Positions 33,405 to 47,335 of a stretch of 64,000 nt of DNA are shown piece by piece. The position numbers were made by a program, and so were the translations under genes. The first letter of the stretch is position 1. Each line of letters starts with the position of its first letter. The stretch is from Nonomuraea dietziae (GTDB taxonomy: Bacteria > Actinomycetota > Actinomycetes > Streptosporangiales > Streptosporangiaceae): contig NZ_JACIBV010000001.1 in the NCBI RefSeq assembly GCF_014195505.1, positions 8,742,001 through 8,806,000 on the forward strand. Direction: 5' to 3'. Under the pieces are notes generated by a model. The model was not told the DNA's origin, searched no databases, and saw only the letters and a list, made by a program, of their open reading frames with translations.

Positions 33405-35241
33405 CGACGCTGGAACTGCTCAGGCGCAGGCGGGCGTCGGCCCCTCGGGCCGTCGCCGTCAGCGGCGTGGACGGCGAGCTGACCTACGAGGAGCTGCTCG
33501 GCCGCGCCGACGCCCTGGCCGGGCTGCTGCGCGAGCACGGCGTGCGGCCGGGGGTGCCCGTCGGGCTGTGCATGCCGCGCACCACCGGCATGGTCGTGGC
33601 GCTGCTGGCCGTATGGGTGGCCGGCGGCGCGTACGTGCCGCTCGACCCCGGCTTTCCCGCAGGACGGCTGCGGCTGATGCGCGAGGACGCGGGCGCCGGC
33701 CTGGTGCTGACGCAGGAGAGCGTGGACCCGAGCCTGCTGGCGGGCGCGTCCACGACGCTGATCCTCACCCCGGGTGGAGAGGCGGCCACCGCGGGGCGCC
33801 TCCCCCTGGTGGAGGAGCACGGAGACCTCGCCTACCTGATCTACACCTCCGGCTCGACCGGCAGGCCCAAGGGTGTGGCGGTCACGCACCGCGCGGTGAC
33901 GAACCTGATCGAATCCTTCACCGGCCTGCTCGGGCTCAGCTCACGCGACGTCTGGCTGGCCGTCACCACGCTGTCGTTCGACATCTCCGTCCTGGAGCTG
34001 CTGCTGCCGCTCGCGTGCGGCGCGCGGGTCGCCCTCGCCTCCGCGGCGGAGGCCGCCGACGGCAGAGCGCTGCGCGCCCGCGCCCTCGCCGAGGGCGCCA
34101 CGGTCATGCAGGCCACCCCCTCGGGCTGGCGGATCCTGTTGGAGGCGGGCGTGCCCGAGGGTGTCGGCCTGCGCCTGAGCGGCGGCGAGGCGCTGCCGAG
34201 AGACCTGGCCGACCGGCTGCTGGAGGGCGGCGCCCGGCTGCTCAACGTGTACGGCCCGACCGAGACCACGGTCTGGTCCACCGCGGGCGACGTCGCGCAG
34301 GGCGCGGGCCCCGTCGACCTCGGCCTGCCGATCGCCCGCACCCGGCTGCACATCCTCGGCCCCGACGGCACAGCCGTGCCTCCCGGAGAGCAGGGCGAGC
34401 TGCACATCGGTGGCGACGGCCTCGCCAGGGGCTACCACGGCATGCCCGCGCTGACCGCCGCCCGCTTCCTGCCCGACCCGTTCTCGAGCGAGCCAGGCGC
34501 CCGCATGTACGCCACCGGCGACCTGGCCACGCGCACCCCCGACGGCAGGCTGCACTACCTCGGCAGGGCCGACCAGCAGGTCAAGATCCGCGGCTTCCGC
34601 ATCGAGCTCGGCGAGGTCGAGAGCGCCCTGCGGGCCGCCCCCGAGGTACGGCAGGCCGCGGCCCGCGTGCACGAGGGCCCCGACGGGCAGCTCAGGCTGG
34701 TCGCCCACGTGGTCCCGAACGAGCCGTGCGAGGCGGAGGAGCTGTGGCCCGCGCTGCGCGAGCGCCTGCGCGCGGCCCTTCCCGAGTACATGGTCCCCGG
34801 CCGCCTGGTCGTCATGGCCGCGCTGCCGCTCACCCCCGGCGGCAAGCTCGACAGGAACGCGCTGCCGCCCCCCGACTGGTCCCGCGCGGTCGCCGCCGCC
34901 TACCGGGCGCCCACCACCCCCGTCGAGGCCGAGCTGGCCGAGCTGTGGGGCGAGGTGCTCGGCCTCGGCGAACCCGTCGGCGTGGACGACGACTTCTTCG
35001 ACCTCGGAGGGCACTCGCTGGCCGCGGGCCGCATCATCGCCAGGATCCAGTCGAGGTTCGCCGTCGAGGCGCCGATCCTCGCCCTCTTCGAGAACCCGAC
35101 CGTCGCGGGCCTCGCCCGCGAGCTGGACCGCCTCGACGACAGCGGGCTCGACCTGACCGCCGTCGCCGCGCTGCACGACCAGCTCGACGGGCTCAGCGCC
35201 GAGGACCTGGACGTGCTCTTCGACGAACTGGCGCAGGGCTC

Positions 35242-35245
<4 letters not shown>
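33401..35245 (+). CDS. NRPS adenylation-carrier protein (A-T), glycine-type pocket
   Basis: 614 aa: adenylation domain (about 1-500) and carrier domain with LGGHSLA (about 533-538). Core motifs are LIYTSGSTGRPKG, NVYGPTETT and GGKLDRNAL. Reading the pocket by hand against the GrsA positions gives D-I-L-Q-L-G-V-V-W, which is close to the known glycine code DILQLG(L/M)(I/V)W. It is therefore predicted to activate glycine. The C-terminal stretch after the carrier (LTAVAALHDQLDGLSAEDLDVLFDELA) looks like a docking helix pair. It has GTGA overlaps at both ends, with AAAGGA before the start. Confidence 0.88.
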
Positions 35246-38366
<3,121 letters not shown>

Positions 38367-38367
<1 letters not shown>

Positions 38368-39704
38368 TGGGAGAGAGCGTGACGATCGTCGGCGCGGGAC
38401 TGTCGGGGTCGCTCCTGGCGATCCTGCTGGCCAGGCGCGGCCACCGGGTGGAGGTCTTCGAACGGCGCGGCGACCCGCGCGTGGGCGCCCACGACGCGGG
38501 ACGGTCGATCAACCTCGGGCTCTCGGCCCGCGGCATCATGGCGCTGCGCAGGGCGGGGCTATGGGAGGAGGTCAGGCCGCTCACCGTGCCGATGCGCGGA
38601 CGACTCGTCCACCGGCGGGGCAGGCCGCCCGCCTTCCACCCCTACGGCAGGGACCCCGCCCAGATCCTCTACTCGATCAGGCGCGACGCCCTGGCCACGC
38701 TGCTCGTCTCCAGGGCCGAGAAGGAGCAGGACGTGCGCTTCTTCTTCGACACCCGCTGCGTCGCCGTCGACAGGGAGCGGGCGGCGGTCACCGTCGAGGG
38801 GCAGGCGGGGCCGCGCGAGGTGCGCGCCGACTTCGTGGTGGGCGCCGACGGCGCGTTCTCCGTGGTGCGCGCCGAGACGCACAGGGGACTGCCCGCCGAC
38901 TTCCGCCAGGAGTTCCTCGACTGGGGGTACAAGGAGCTGACCATCCCGCCCGCACCCGGCGGCGGCCCGCGCGTGCCGATCGAGGCGCTGCACGTGTGGC
39001 CCGGCAGCGAGGGCCTGGTCGTCGGCCACCCCAACCTCGACGACTCCCTCACCTGCACGCTGTTCATGGCCCACGACAGGCTCACCGCGCTGACCGGCGA
39101 GGACGAGGCGGAGGCGCTGTTCCTCGAGCACTTCCCCGGACTGCTCGATCTGGTCCCCGACCTGGCCGGCCAGGTGACGGCAGGGCCCGTCGGCCACCTG
39201 GTCACCGTCCGCACCTCGCCGTGGCGCCATCGTGACCGCGTCGTCCTGGTCGGCGACGCCTGCCACGCCGTCTATCCCTTCTACGGCCAGGGCATGAACT
39301 CCTCCTTCGAGGACTGCGTCGTCCTGGACGAGCGCATGGCCGCCCACCCCGGCGACCGCGCCGCGGCCTTCGCCGCCTACCAGGAGCTGCGCAGACCGCA
39401 CACCGACGTGCTGGCCGAGCTGTCGGCGCAGAACTTCCTCGAACTGCGCGACGGGCTGCGCTCGCCGCTCCATCTGGCCAGGAAGAAGGCCGACCACGCG
39501 CTGCACAGACTCTTCCCCCGCGCGTGGGTGCCGCTCTACACGCTGGTCTCGCACACCACCACGCCCTACGGCGACGCGCTGCGCAGAGCCCGTGTCCAGG
39601 ACCGCGTCGCGGGGGCGGCGGTCCTGGCGGGCACCGCGCTGCTGGCGGCGGCCGCCCTCCGTGGCGTACGGCGGGCTCGCGGCGACAGGAAGGGTCCTTC
39701 GTGA
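38367..39704 (+). CDS. Kynurenine 3-monooxygenase-like flavoprotein
   Basis: FAD-dependent hydroxylase of 445 aa. The N-terminal motif VGAGLSGSLLAILLARRGH, then GRSINLGLSARGIMALRRAGL, YKELTIPP, LFMAHD and VGDACHAVYPFYGQGMNSSFEDC match the kynurenine 3-monooxygenase family closely, including a C-terminal hydrophobic segment (AGAAVLAGTALLAAAAL) like the membrane anchor of that family. The likely reaction is hydroxylation of kynurenine or a related aryl substrate to supply a 3-hydroxykynurenine-type building block. No tryptophan dioxygenase, formamidase or kynureninase lies in the window. The ATG shares one base with the preceding stop. Confidence 0.85.
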
Positions 39705-40378
39705 TCACCCATCCCGAGGACGAGTCGATGATCCTCTTCGAGGCGGCGGACCTGGTCCCCGCCGGGACCACCGGCGACGGCCGGGCGGGCGAGCTGCTGC
39801 GCCTCCACGGCGACGAGCTCAGGGCCGTCGTCACGTGGGCGCGCGAGTACCTGTGCAGGCCGCATCCCGAGCTGGGGCGCAGGGGGGCCGTCTGCCCGTA
39901 CACGCAGGCCTCGCTCGACAGGGGGGCCTTCCTGCTGGCCGTACTGCCGGGCAGGCCCGCAGGGGTCGCCGAGCTCACACAGGTGATCGAGCGGCACAGG
40001 GACTGGTTCGCCGAGCTCGCGCCGAGGGAGCGGCCCGAGTCCCTGCACAGCACCATCCTGGTCCTCCTGCCGGGCATGGCCGACGACCTGGCGGCCATCG
40101 ACGCGGCCCAGGCCGAGCTGAAGGACGAGTTCGTGCCACACGGACTGATGATCGGAGAGTTCCACGACGGCCCCCCCGACAAGCAGGGGTTGTGGAACGC
40201 GGCGTTCAGGCCGCTGCGCAGCCCGGTCCCGATGCTGGTGATCCGGCACATGGTCGCCACCGACCTGCCGTTCCTCATGACCGACGCCGCACACCTGTCG
40301 GCCTACAGGCGGGTCTTCGGCGACCACGTTCCCGCGCACCTGCGGGAGCTGGCCGAGAGCGTGGTGAGCGAGCCGTGA
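39701..40378 (+). CDS. Cluster-encoded protein of unknown function (DUF6875-like)
   Basis: 225 aa, soluble, no signal peptide. Notable segments are REYLCRPHPELGRRGAVCPYTQASL (with two cysteines), a middle HSTILVLLPGM, and a C-terminal MVATDLPFLMTDAAHLSAYRRVFGDHVP. The layout recalls an uncharacterised domain family that I know as DUF6875; that link is from memory. It sits between the flavoprotein and the last NRPS gene with 4-nt overlaps on both sides, which suggests a role tied to the precursor or to chain handling. The GTG start overlaps the flavoprotein stop. Confidence 0.65.
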   Translation: MITHPEDESMILFEAADLVPAGTTGDGRAGELLRLHGDELRAVVTWAREYLCRPHPELGRRGAVCPYTQASLDRGAFLLAVLPGRPAGVAELTQVIERHRDWFAELAPRERPESLHSTILVLLPGMADDLAAIDAAQAELKDEFVPHGLMIGEFHDGPPDKQGLWNAAFRPLRSPVPMLVIRHMVATDLPFLMTDAAHLSAYRRVFGDHVPAHLRELAESVVSEP

Positions 40379-43300
40379 CAGAAGCGTCGCCGAAACCCCC
40401 CGGACGCCCCGGCGGACTGCCCGAGGGGGCTCTGGCCAGGCTGATCGAGCGCAGAAAGGGGGTCGGCATCCCCAGGCGCGAGCCTGGCCTGGCCGTACCG
40501 CTGACAGGGACGCAGGAGCGGCTGTGGTTCCTCGACCAGGCGGGACAGGACGCCGCAGCCTACCTGTGCTGGGCGGGCAACAGGCTCAGGGGGCCGCTGG
40601 AGACGGCGGCGCTGCGCGCGGCGCTGGCGGCGGTCGTGGCCAGGCACGAGGCGTTGCGCACCGCCATCGTCGAGGGGCCTTCCGGACGACCTGTCCAGGT
40701 CGTGCGCGACCTCGCCGAGCTCGATCTCGACGCGCTCCTCGAGCTCGCCTCCGTCCCGCCGCCCTCCGGCGAGCAGGCGGCGCGACGCCTCGCCGACGCC
40801 TTCGTGGCCAGGCCGTTCGCGCTGGACAGGCCGCCGCTCATGCGGGCGCTGCTCGTCGAGCTCGCTCCCGACGACCACATCCTGCTGCTCTGCCTGCACC
40901 ACATCGTCTGCGACGGCCCCTCCCTCGAGGTGATCCTCGACGAGGTCCACGCCGCGCTCGCGGGGGAGCGGCTGGACCCGGCTCCTCCCGCGCAGTTCCC
41001 CGACTACGCGGCCTGGCTGGCGAGCAGGGGAGGCAAGCGGCTCGAAGCCGACCTGCGCTACTGGCGGCGGCAGCTGGCAGGGGCTCCCGCCCTCCTCGAC
41101 CTGCCCGCCGACAGGCCGAGGCCTCCGGCGCCCAGCGGGCGCGGCGCCAGGCACTCCCTCCCACTGCCCCGCGAGCTCGCCCTGCGGCTGGCCGAGTTCG
41201 CCGGACGGCGCAGGTCGACGCCGTTCATGCTGGTGACGGCCGCGCTCGCGGTCACGCTCGCGCGCCACGCCGACCAGGACGACATCGTGATCGGCACGCC
41301 CGCCGACAACAGGGACCTGCAGGAGCTCGAACGCTCGGTCGGCATGTACGCCAACACCGTCGCGCTGCGCTTCGGACTCGACGGCAACCCGACGCTGGCT
41401 GAGGTGCTCGACCAGGTCAGGAGGGTGGCCACCGAGGGGCTCGACCACAGGAGGGCGCCGTTCGAGGAGGTCGTCGGGCTCGTCGGCGGACGCCGCGACC
41501 TCAGCCACAACCCGCTCTTCCAGGTCATGCTGGTGGTCGAGCGGGCGGCTCGCCGGCGGGCCTCCACGGCGGCCGGGCTCACGGTGGACGGCTGGGCGCC
41601 GCCCGTCCCCGCGGCGCGATTCGACCTGACCGTCGTCGCGGTGACCGGCCCCGAGACCTTCGAGCTGCACCTGGACTACGCCAAGGACCTGTTCGACGAG
41701 GGCACGGCGGCGGCGATGGCCGAACGGCTCGCGGCGGTGCTGGAGGCGCTGGTCACCGACGAGGACCAGCGCATGTGGCACGTCCCGCTCCCTTCCCCCG
41801 AACCACCCGCTCAGCCACCTCGGACGGAGGACGCGCCCTGGGAGTCGGTGGTGGACAGGATCGCCGGCTGGGCGGCCAGGGCCCCCGAGGCGCCCGCCGT
41901 CGTCGGCGAGGAGGGCACGCTCGGCTACGGCGAGCTCCTCGCGCGCGCGGACCTGCTCGCCGACCGGTTACGCACGGTCGTGGCCAGGGGCGCGCGCGAC
42001 CAGATCGTCGGCATCGTGCTGCCCGCCGGAGCGGAGGCGGTCGTCGCCGTCCTGGCCGTGCTGCGGGCCGGGGCCGCCTACCTCCCCTTGGACCCCGGGC
42101 ATCCGCCCGCCAGGCTCGCGGCCCTGCTCGGCGAGGCATCGGCGGCCGCGGTGATCGTGGCCCCCGGCCTGGAGCCGGCGGTAGGCGACTACGACGGCCC
42201 CATCCTGCGCTCGGACTCCGCTTCGGCCGAGACCGCTTCGGCCGAGACCGCATCAACCGATGTTTCATCGGCCGCAACCGCTTCGGCCGTGACCTCTTCG
42301 TCCAGGACGGGGAGCTCTTCGGCCGGGTCGGGGACCTCGTTCGCCGGAGAGGGCGGCCCACAGGAGGCGGGTCCTGATGACCTGGCGTATGTGATCTACA
42401 CCTCCGGATCCACCGGCGCGCCCAAGGGCGTGATGGTCACCCATGGCACGCTCGACAGGCTCACCCGCTCCTTCGCCGACCTCCACGGGTTCGGGCCGGG
42501 ACAGCGGCTGCTGATGCTGCCCCCGCTGACCTTTGACGCCTCGGTAGGGGACCTGTTCCCCGCCCTCACCACCGGCGCCGCCGTCGTGCCGCACCCCGAG
42601 CCCGCCCGTCTCGACGGCGCCGAACTCGTCAGGTTCTGCCGCGAGCACGGCGTCACCGCGGTCGACACGGCCGCCTCGCTGTGGCGACGCTGGGTCGGCG
42701 ACCTGGCGGCCACGGACGTCCCCGACGACTGGCCGGTGCGGATCATGATGATCGGGGGAGAGGAGGCCAGGGCAGAGGACGTCCGCGCCTGGCAGCGGAT
42801 CACCGCGGGCCGCTGCGACCTCTACAACCACTACGGACCCACCGAGGCCACGGTCTGCGCCACCGTCCACAGGCTCGGGGGCGGCGACGACCTCGGCGCG
42901 CTGTGGCGGGTGCCCATCGGGACCCCGCTGCCCCACGTGACCGCTCGGGTCCTCGACCGACACGGCGGTCTGGCGCCCGTGGGCGTGGTGGGCGAGCTGC
43001 ACCTCGGGGGCGACTGCCTGGCCCGTGGCTATCTCGGCCGCCAGGACCTGACCGCCGACCGCTTCGTCCCCGACCCGTACGGCCCGGCGGGCAGCCGCCT
43101 CTACCGCACGGGCGACCTGGCCCGCATGAGGCGAGACGGAAGCCTCGAGTTCTGCGGGCGGCGCGACCGGCAGGTGAAGATCCGCGGCCACCGGGTGGAG
43201 CCGGCCGAGGTGGAGGCCGCCATCGCCGCCCACCCGGGCATCGCCGACGCCGCCGTGATAGCGAAGGACGACCGCCTGATCGCCTACCTCACCCTCACAC

Positions 43301-44949
43301 CGACAACCCCGACTTCCCCGACCTCCGCCACCACTTCCCCGACCTCCGCCACGCCGATCTCCGCGAACGCGGCGGATGCCGTCGGGAGAGCCGGTGGGGC
43401 GGGGGAGCGGGAGGGCGGTGTGCTCGAAGGGCTGCGACGGCGGCTCAGGGGCCGGTTGCCTGGACACCTGCTGCCCTCCCAGTTCATCGTCGTGCCCGCC
43501 ATCCCGCGGACGGCGCACGGCAAGGTGGACCAGGCCGCGCTCCCGCCCCCCGACCGGCGGACCGGCGAGCACGTGCCGCCCGTGGGCGCCGTCGAGACGG
43601 CTCTCGCGCGGGTGTGGGCGCAGGCGCTCCGCGTGCCCGAGGTGGGAAGGACCGACAACTTCTTCGAGCTCGGCGGGCACTCCCTGCTGGCCGCGAGCGT
43701 CGTCGCGCAGACGCGTCGCGTCCTCGGCGTGGAGGTCCCGCTGCGCGCCCTGCTGGAGAGCGCCGACCTGTCCGACCTCGCCGCCCTGATCGAAGGCCAC
43801 CGCGTGACGGAGGACGACCCCGACCTCGCGGCCGAGGCCGCTCTCCCCGCAGACCTCGTAACCCTCGCGAAGACCCGTGAGGTCCTCGCGACGCCGGCGA
43901 CGAGCCCGTCTGCCGTGCTCGTCACGGGCGCGACCGGCTTCCTCGGCGCGCACCTGGTCGCCCAGCTCGCCGCCCGCACCGAGGCCGACATCCTCTGCCT
44001 CGTCAGGGCCTCCGACGAGCGCGAAGCCGCGGCGCGGGTGCTGGACAACCTCCGCTCCCACGGCCTGGAAGCCGATCCGGCGAGGATCGTCGGGGTGCCG
44101 GGAGATCTGGCCCAGGAGCGGTACGGCATGACGCCGGACGCCTTCGCGGCGCTGGCCCGCCGTACCGGCGTGATCTGTCACAACGGCGGCAGGGTGAACT
44201 TCGCGGAGAGCTACGCCAGGCTGCGGCCGGTCAACGTCGCCGGCACGCTGGAGGCGATGCGGCTGGCCGCGCTCGGAGGATCCCGTCTGCACCTGGTCTC
44301 CACGCTCGGCGTCTTCCTCGGCGACGCCCACAGGGGCAGGCCGGTCACCGAGCTGGACCCTCCCGACGATCCCGAGGGGCTGGGCAGCGGCTACGACCAG
44401 AGCAAATGGGTCGCCGACAGGCTCGCCCGCGAGGGCAGGACGGCGGGCCTGCGGGTGTCGGTGCACAGGCCCGCCAGGGTGAGCGGCGACAGCCGTACGG
44501 GAAGGGGCAACGCGGGCGACTACTTCAGCCGCCTGCTGGCCACCTGCGCCGCCCTCGGCGCGGTGCCCGACCTGCCGTTCGAGGAGGATCTCGCGCCCGT
44601 CGACTACGTCGCGGCCGGGATCGCGCACCTGGTGGTCACGAGCGACGCCGACGGCGAGCACCACTACTTCAACGGCGCGACCATCTCCTACGCGGGCATC
44701 GCGCGGGCGATGGGCGCCGACCTGATGCCGTGGGGCCGGTGGAGGTCGGCCGTCCTGGAAGGGGGCGAGCGGCTGCCGCTGGCGCCGTTCGCGGCGACGC
44801 TGCCGGAGCAGACGCCGCGCTTCGAGCGCCCGCTGTTCGACTGCGGACGCACCGAGAAGCTCCTTTCTGCGGCGGGCATCACCTGTCCGCCCGCCGACAC
44901 CGCCCTGCTGGACAGGTATCTGGGCCACCTGGCGGCCGGTCGTGAGTGA
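40375..44949 (+). CDS. Terminal NRPS module C-A-T with thioester reductase (C-A-T-R)
   Basis: 1524 aa: condensation domain with HHIVCDG (about 176-182), adenylation domain (about 490-1070), carrier domain with ELGGHSLLA (about 1095) and a C-terminal NAD(P)H-dependent reductase with VLVTGATGFLGAHLV (about 1181) and YDQSK (about 1339). The reductase replaces a thioesterase, so the peptide is predicted to leave as an aldehyde, or as an alcohol after a second reduction. Hand-read pocket: D-A-G-D-M-G-H-V-C, substrate unknown. Two low-complexity inserts are visible: a Ser/Ala/Thr-rich stretch of about 50 residues just before YTSGSTGAPKG, and a Thr/Ser/Pro stretch near the end of the A domain. GTGA overlap at the start, 8-base overlap with the exporter gene. 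Confidence 0.92.
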   Translation: MTEASPKPPGRPGGLPEGALARLIERRKGVGIPRREPGLAVPLTGTQERLWFLDQAGQDAAAYLCWAGNRLRGPLETAALRAALAAVVARHEALRTAIVEGPSGRPVQVVRDLAELDLDALLELASVPPPSGEQAARRLADAFVARPFALDRPPLMRALLVELAPDDHILLLCLHHIVCDGPSLEVILDEVHAALAGERLDPAPPAQFPDYAAWLASRGGKRLEADLRYWRRQLAGAPALLDLPADRPRPPAPSGRGARHSLPLPRELALRLAEFAGRRRSTPFMLVTAALAVTLARHADQDDIVIGTPADNRDLQELERSVGMYANTVALRFGLDGNPTLAEVLDQVRRVATEGLDHRRAPFEEVVGLVGGRRDLSHNPLFQVMLVVERAARRRASTAAGLTVDGWAPPVPAARFDLTVVAVTGPETFELHLDYAKDLFDEGTAAAMAERLAAVLEALVTDEDQRMWHVPLPSPEPPAQPPRTEDAPWESVVDRIAGWAARAPEAPAVVGEEGTLGYGELLARADLLADRLRTVVARGARDQIVGIVLPAGAEAVVAVLAVLRAGAAYLPLDPGHPPARLAALLGEASAAAVIVAPGLEPAVGDYDGPILRSDSASAETASAETASTDVSSAATASAVTSSSRTGSSSAGSGTSFAGEGGPQEAGPDDLAYVIYTSGSTGAPKGVMVTHGTLDRLTRSFADLHGFGPGQRLLMLPPLTFDASVGDLFPALTTGAAVVPHPEPARLDGAELVRFCREHGVTAVDTAASLWRRWVGDLAATDVPDDWPVRIMMIGGEEARAEDVRAWQRITAGRCDLYNHYGPTEATVCATVHRLGGGDDLGALWRVPIGTPLPHVTARVLDRHGGLAPVGVVGELHLGGDCLARGYLGRQDLTADRFVPDPYGPAGSRLYRTGDLARMRRDGSLEFCGRRDRQVKIRGHRVEPAEVEAAIAAHPGIADAAVIAKDDRLIAYLTLTPTTPTSPTSATTSPTSATPISANAADAVGRAGGAGEREGGVLEGLRRRLRGRLPGHLLPSQFIVVPAIPRTAHGKVDQAALPPPDRRTGEHVPPVGAVETALARVWAQALRVPEVGRTDNFFELGGHSLLAASVVAQTRRVLGVEVPLRALLESADLSDLAALIEGHRVTEDDPDLAAEAALPADLVTLAKTREVLATPATSPSAVLVTGATGFLGAHLVAQLAARTEADILCLVRASDEREAAARVLDNLRSHGLEADPARIVGVPGDLAQERYGMTPDAFAALARRTGVICHNGGRVNFAESYARLRPVNVAGTLEAMRLAALGGSRLHLVSTLGVFLGDAHRGRPVTELDPPDDPEGLGSGYDQSKWVADRLAREGRTAGLRVSVHRPARVSGDSRTGRGNAGDYFSRLLATCAALGAVPDLPFEEDLAPVDYVAAGIAHLVVTSDADGEHHYFNGATISYAGIARAMGADLMPWGRWRSAVLEGGERLPLAPFAATLPEQTPRFERPLFDCGRTEKLLSAAGITCPPADTALLDRYLGHLAAGRE

Positions 44950-46260
44950 GCGCGCGGACATGATCCGCTTCGCGGGCATCTGGACCGCCTCCCTGCTCTC
45001 GGGCGTCGGCTCCAGCCTGACCGCCTTCGTGCTCGGCGTGTGGGTGTACCAGACGACGGGCTCGCCGACCCAGTTCGCGCTGGTCATGCTCTGCGGGCTG
45101 CTGCCCGGCATCCTGATCGGCCCGTTCGCGGGGATGGTGGCCGACAGGTTCGACAGGCGGTGGGTGCTGATCGTCACCGACTGTCTCGCCGCGCTGCCCA
45201 CCGCCGCGGTGGCCGCGCTGGTGAGCGCGGACCTGCTGGAGGTCTGGCACCTGTGCCTCGCGACGGCGATCAGCGCGGCGTGCGGGACCTTCCACGTGAC
45301 GACCTACCAGGCGATGACCCCGCTGCTGATCCCCGCGAAGCACCTCGGCAGGGCCAACGGCCTCATGCAGCTCACGGCGGCCTCGCAGATCGCCGCGCCG
45401 GTGCTGGCCGGAGGGCTCATGGTGGCCATCGGCATGGCGGGGGTGCTGGTCGTGGACCTGGGCACCTTCAGCGTGGCCGTCCTGACGCTGCTGCTGGTCA
45501 GGCTGCCCGCGGCCGTCCTGCGGCCCAACCAGGGCAGGGACAGGCCCGCCGTCGGGGCCGACCTCGCGTGGGGGTGGCGGCACCTGCGGGCCAGGCCCGC
45601 GCTGATGGGCCTGGTGCTCGTCCAGACCGGGTTCAACTTCGTGTTCGCGGTCGCGGGGGTGCTCGTCCAGCCCCTGATCATGTCGTTCGCCTCGCCCGGC
45701 GTGCTCGGCGTGCTGATGTTCGCCGGGGGCGCGGGCATGTTCGCCGGCGGCCTGTTCATGGCGGCGTGGGGCGGGGCCCCGCCCGGCGGGTCGGCGGGAT
45801 GGCGCTGTTCATGGCGCTCGGCAGCCTCTTCCTGATGGCCCACGCCCTGCGGCCCTCGCCGCTGCTCGTGGGGGTGGCCGCCGCCGCCTTCCTGTTCACG
45901 CTGCCTGTCGTCAACGGGTGCGCGCACACCGTCATGCAGGCCAAGGTCGAGCGGGACGTGCTCGGCAGGGTCCTCGGCACCGCGCACTCGCTGGGCGCGG
46001 CGGCCACGCCCATCGCCTACCTGCTGGCCGCCCCACTCGCCGAGTACCTGGCCGACCCCCTGCTACGGCGGGACGGCGCGCTCGCCGGCAGTCTCGGCGC
46101 GGTCGTCGGTGTGGGCGAAGGCAGGGGCATCGCCCTGGTCCTGCTCGCCGACGGGGTGCTGCTGGCCGCGCTGGCCGCCGCCGTCGTCCTCGCCCCCCGG
46201 CTTCGCACGCTGGAGAGCGCTCTGCCCGACGCCGCGCCTCAGAGCGTCACCACTGGCTGA
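44942..46260 (+). pseudogene. MFS exporter, apparent frameshift
   Basis: Major facilitator protein of the drug-exporter group, probably for self-protection or export of the product. From the GTG at 44942 the frame encodes about 280 residues with seven or eight helices, including the GPFAGMVADRFDRRWVL loop (MFS motif A). The remaining helices (GGMALFMALGSLFLMAHAL ... to 46260) lie in another frame. The change is within 45771-45790, a run of G and C; one inserted base would join the halves into a protein of about 440 residues. It is likely functional if this is a sequencing error, otherwise a truncated pump. It overlaps the NRPS end by eight bases. Confidence 0.8.
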
Positions 46261-46282
46261 CCGCACCGCAGAAAGGACCCGT

Positions 46283-47335
46283 ATGCCGCTCGCCCTGCCG
46301 CCCGACGAGGCCCGCGCCTTCCTCCAGGGACAGGCGCCCGCGCCGATGCTCGACCTGGTCGGCATGATGGCCTGCCACGCCGTCACCGCCGGGCTGCGCC
46401 TGGGCCTGTTCGACGCGCTGGCCGAGGGAGCGCGCGACCTCCCCTGGCTGTCCGCCGAGCTGAAGGCCGACCCCGAGGCGCTGACCCTGCTGCTCGACCT
46501 GCTCGTCCGCACCGGATACCTGGAGCGGGAGGAGCACGGCTACGCCAACAGCGCGGCCTCCGCCGCCTCGCTGTGCACGGGCTCTCCCACCTACTACGGC
46601 CACGTCCTGCCGGTGTGGCACGCCATCGTCGGCGAGCTCTGGGACGGCCTGGCCGATGCCGTACGGACGGGCCGCCCGCCCGGCGGCTTCTACCCCTGGC
46701 TCGAACAGCGGCCCCGGCTCTCCGCGGCCTTCCACACCCTGCAGGGCGGCCTGGCCTCCTGGCTGGCCGAGGAGGTCGTCGAGCTGGCCGGACCCCTGGA
46801 GGGCGCGACCTGCCTGCTCGACCTCGGCGGCGGCCACGGACTGTACAGCGAGGCGTTCTGCCGCGCCCACCCCCGGCTGACGGCCACCGTGGTGGACCTG
46901 CCCGGCGCGCTCGAGGACGGCACGACGCACGAGCGCGTCACCCGCCACGCCGCCGACCTCGCCAAGGAGGGCGTCGACGGGGAGTACGACGTGGTCCTGC
47001 TGTTCAACGTCCTGCACGGCTTCCCCGAGGACGAGGCGAGGGGCCTGCTGGCTCGGGCGGCGGGCGCCGTACGGCAGGGCGGCCGGTTGCTGGTGCTGGA
47101 GACCGTGCTCGAACCCACGGACGAGCACAGGGGAGGGCAGGCGGAGGCGGCCTTCACGGCGGGCTTCTCGCTCAGCCTCTGGCACACGCAGGGCGGCGCG
47201 GTCCGCCCCGCGCGGACGATCGAGGACTGGCTCGGTGAGGCCGGCTGTGTCGCGCTCGCCCGTCACGAGCTGAGCCGCTCGGCCACGCACACGCTCTTCA
47301 TCGCCGCCCCCGCCGGACGGGAGGCGCTCCGATGA
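46283..47335 (+). CDS. SAM-dependent O-methyltransferase with dimerisation domain
   Basis: 350 aa. The N-terminal winged-helix dimerisation domain (about 1-95) contains LGLFDALAEG and LVRTGYLERE. The catalytic Rossmann domain (about 170-340) has the SAM motif LLDLGGGHGLYSEAF and a C-terminal RPARTIEDWLGEAGC typical of the plant-type/Streptomyces O-methyltransferase family (PF00891). It probably methylates a phenolic hydroxyl, which would suit a 3-hydroxykynurenine- or 3-hydroxyanthranilate-type unit made by the upstream flavoprotein. The ATG at 46283 has AAAGGA upstream; this is the only sizeable gap (22 bases) inside the cluster after the ligase. Confidence 0.87.
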   Translation: MPLALPPDEARAFLQGQAPAPMLDLVGMMACHAVTAGLRLGLFDALAEGARDLPWLSAELKADPEALTLLLDLLVRTGYLEREEHGYANSAASAASLCTGSPTYYGHVLPVWHAIVGELWDGLADAVRTGRPPGGFYPWLEQRPRLSAAFHTLQGGLASWLAEEVVELAGPLEGATCLLDLGGGHGLYSEAFCRAHPRLTATVVDLPGALEDGTTHERVTRHAADLAKEGVDGEYDVVLLFNVLHGFPEDEARGLLARAAGAVRQGGRLLVLETVLEPTDEHRGGQAEAAFTAGFSLSLWHTQGGAVRPARTIEDWLGEAGCVALARHELSRSATHTLFIAAPAGREALR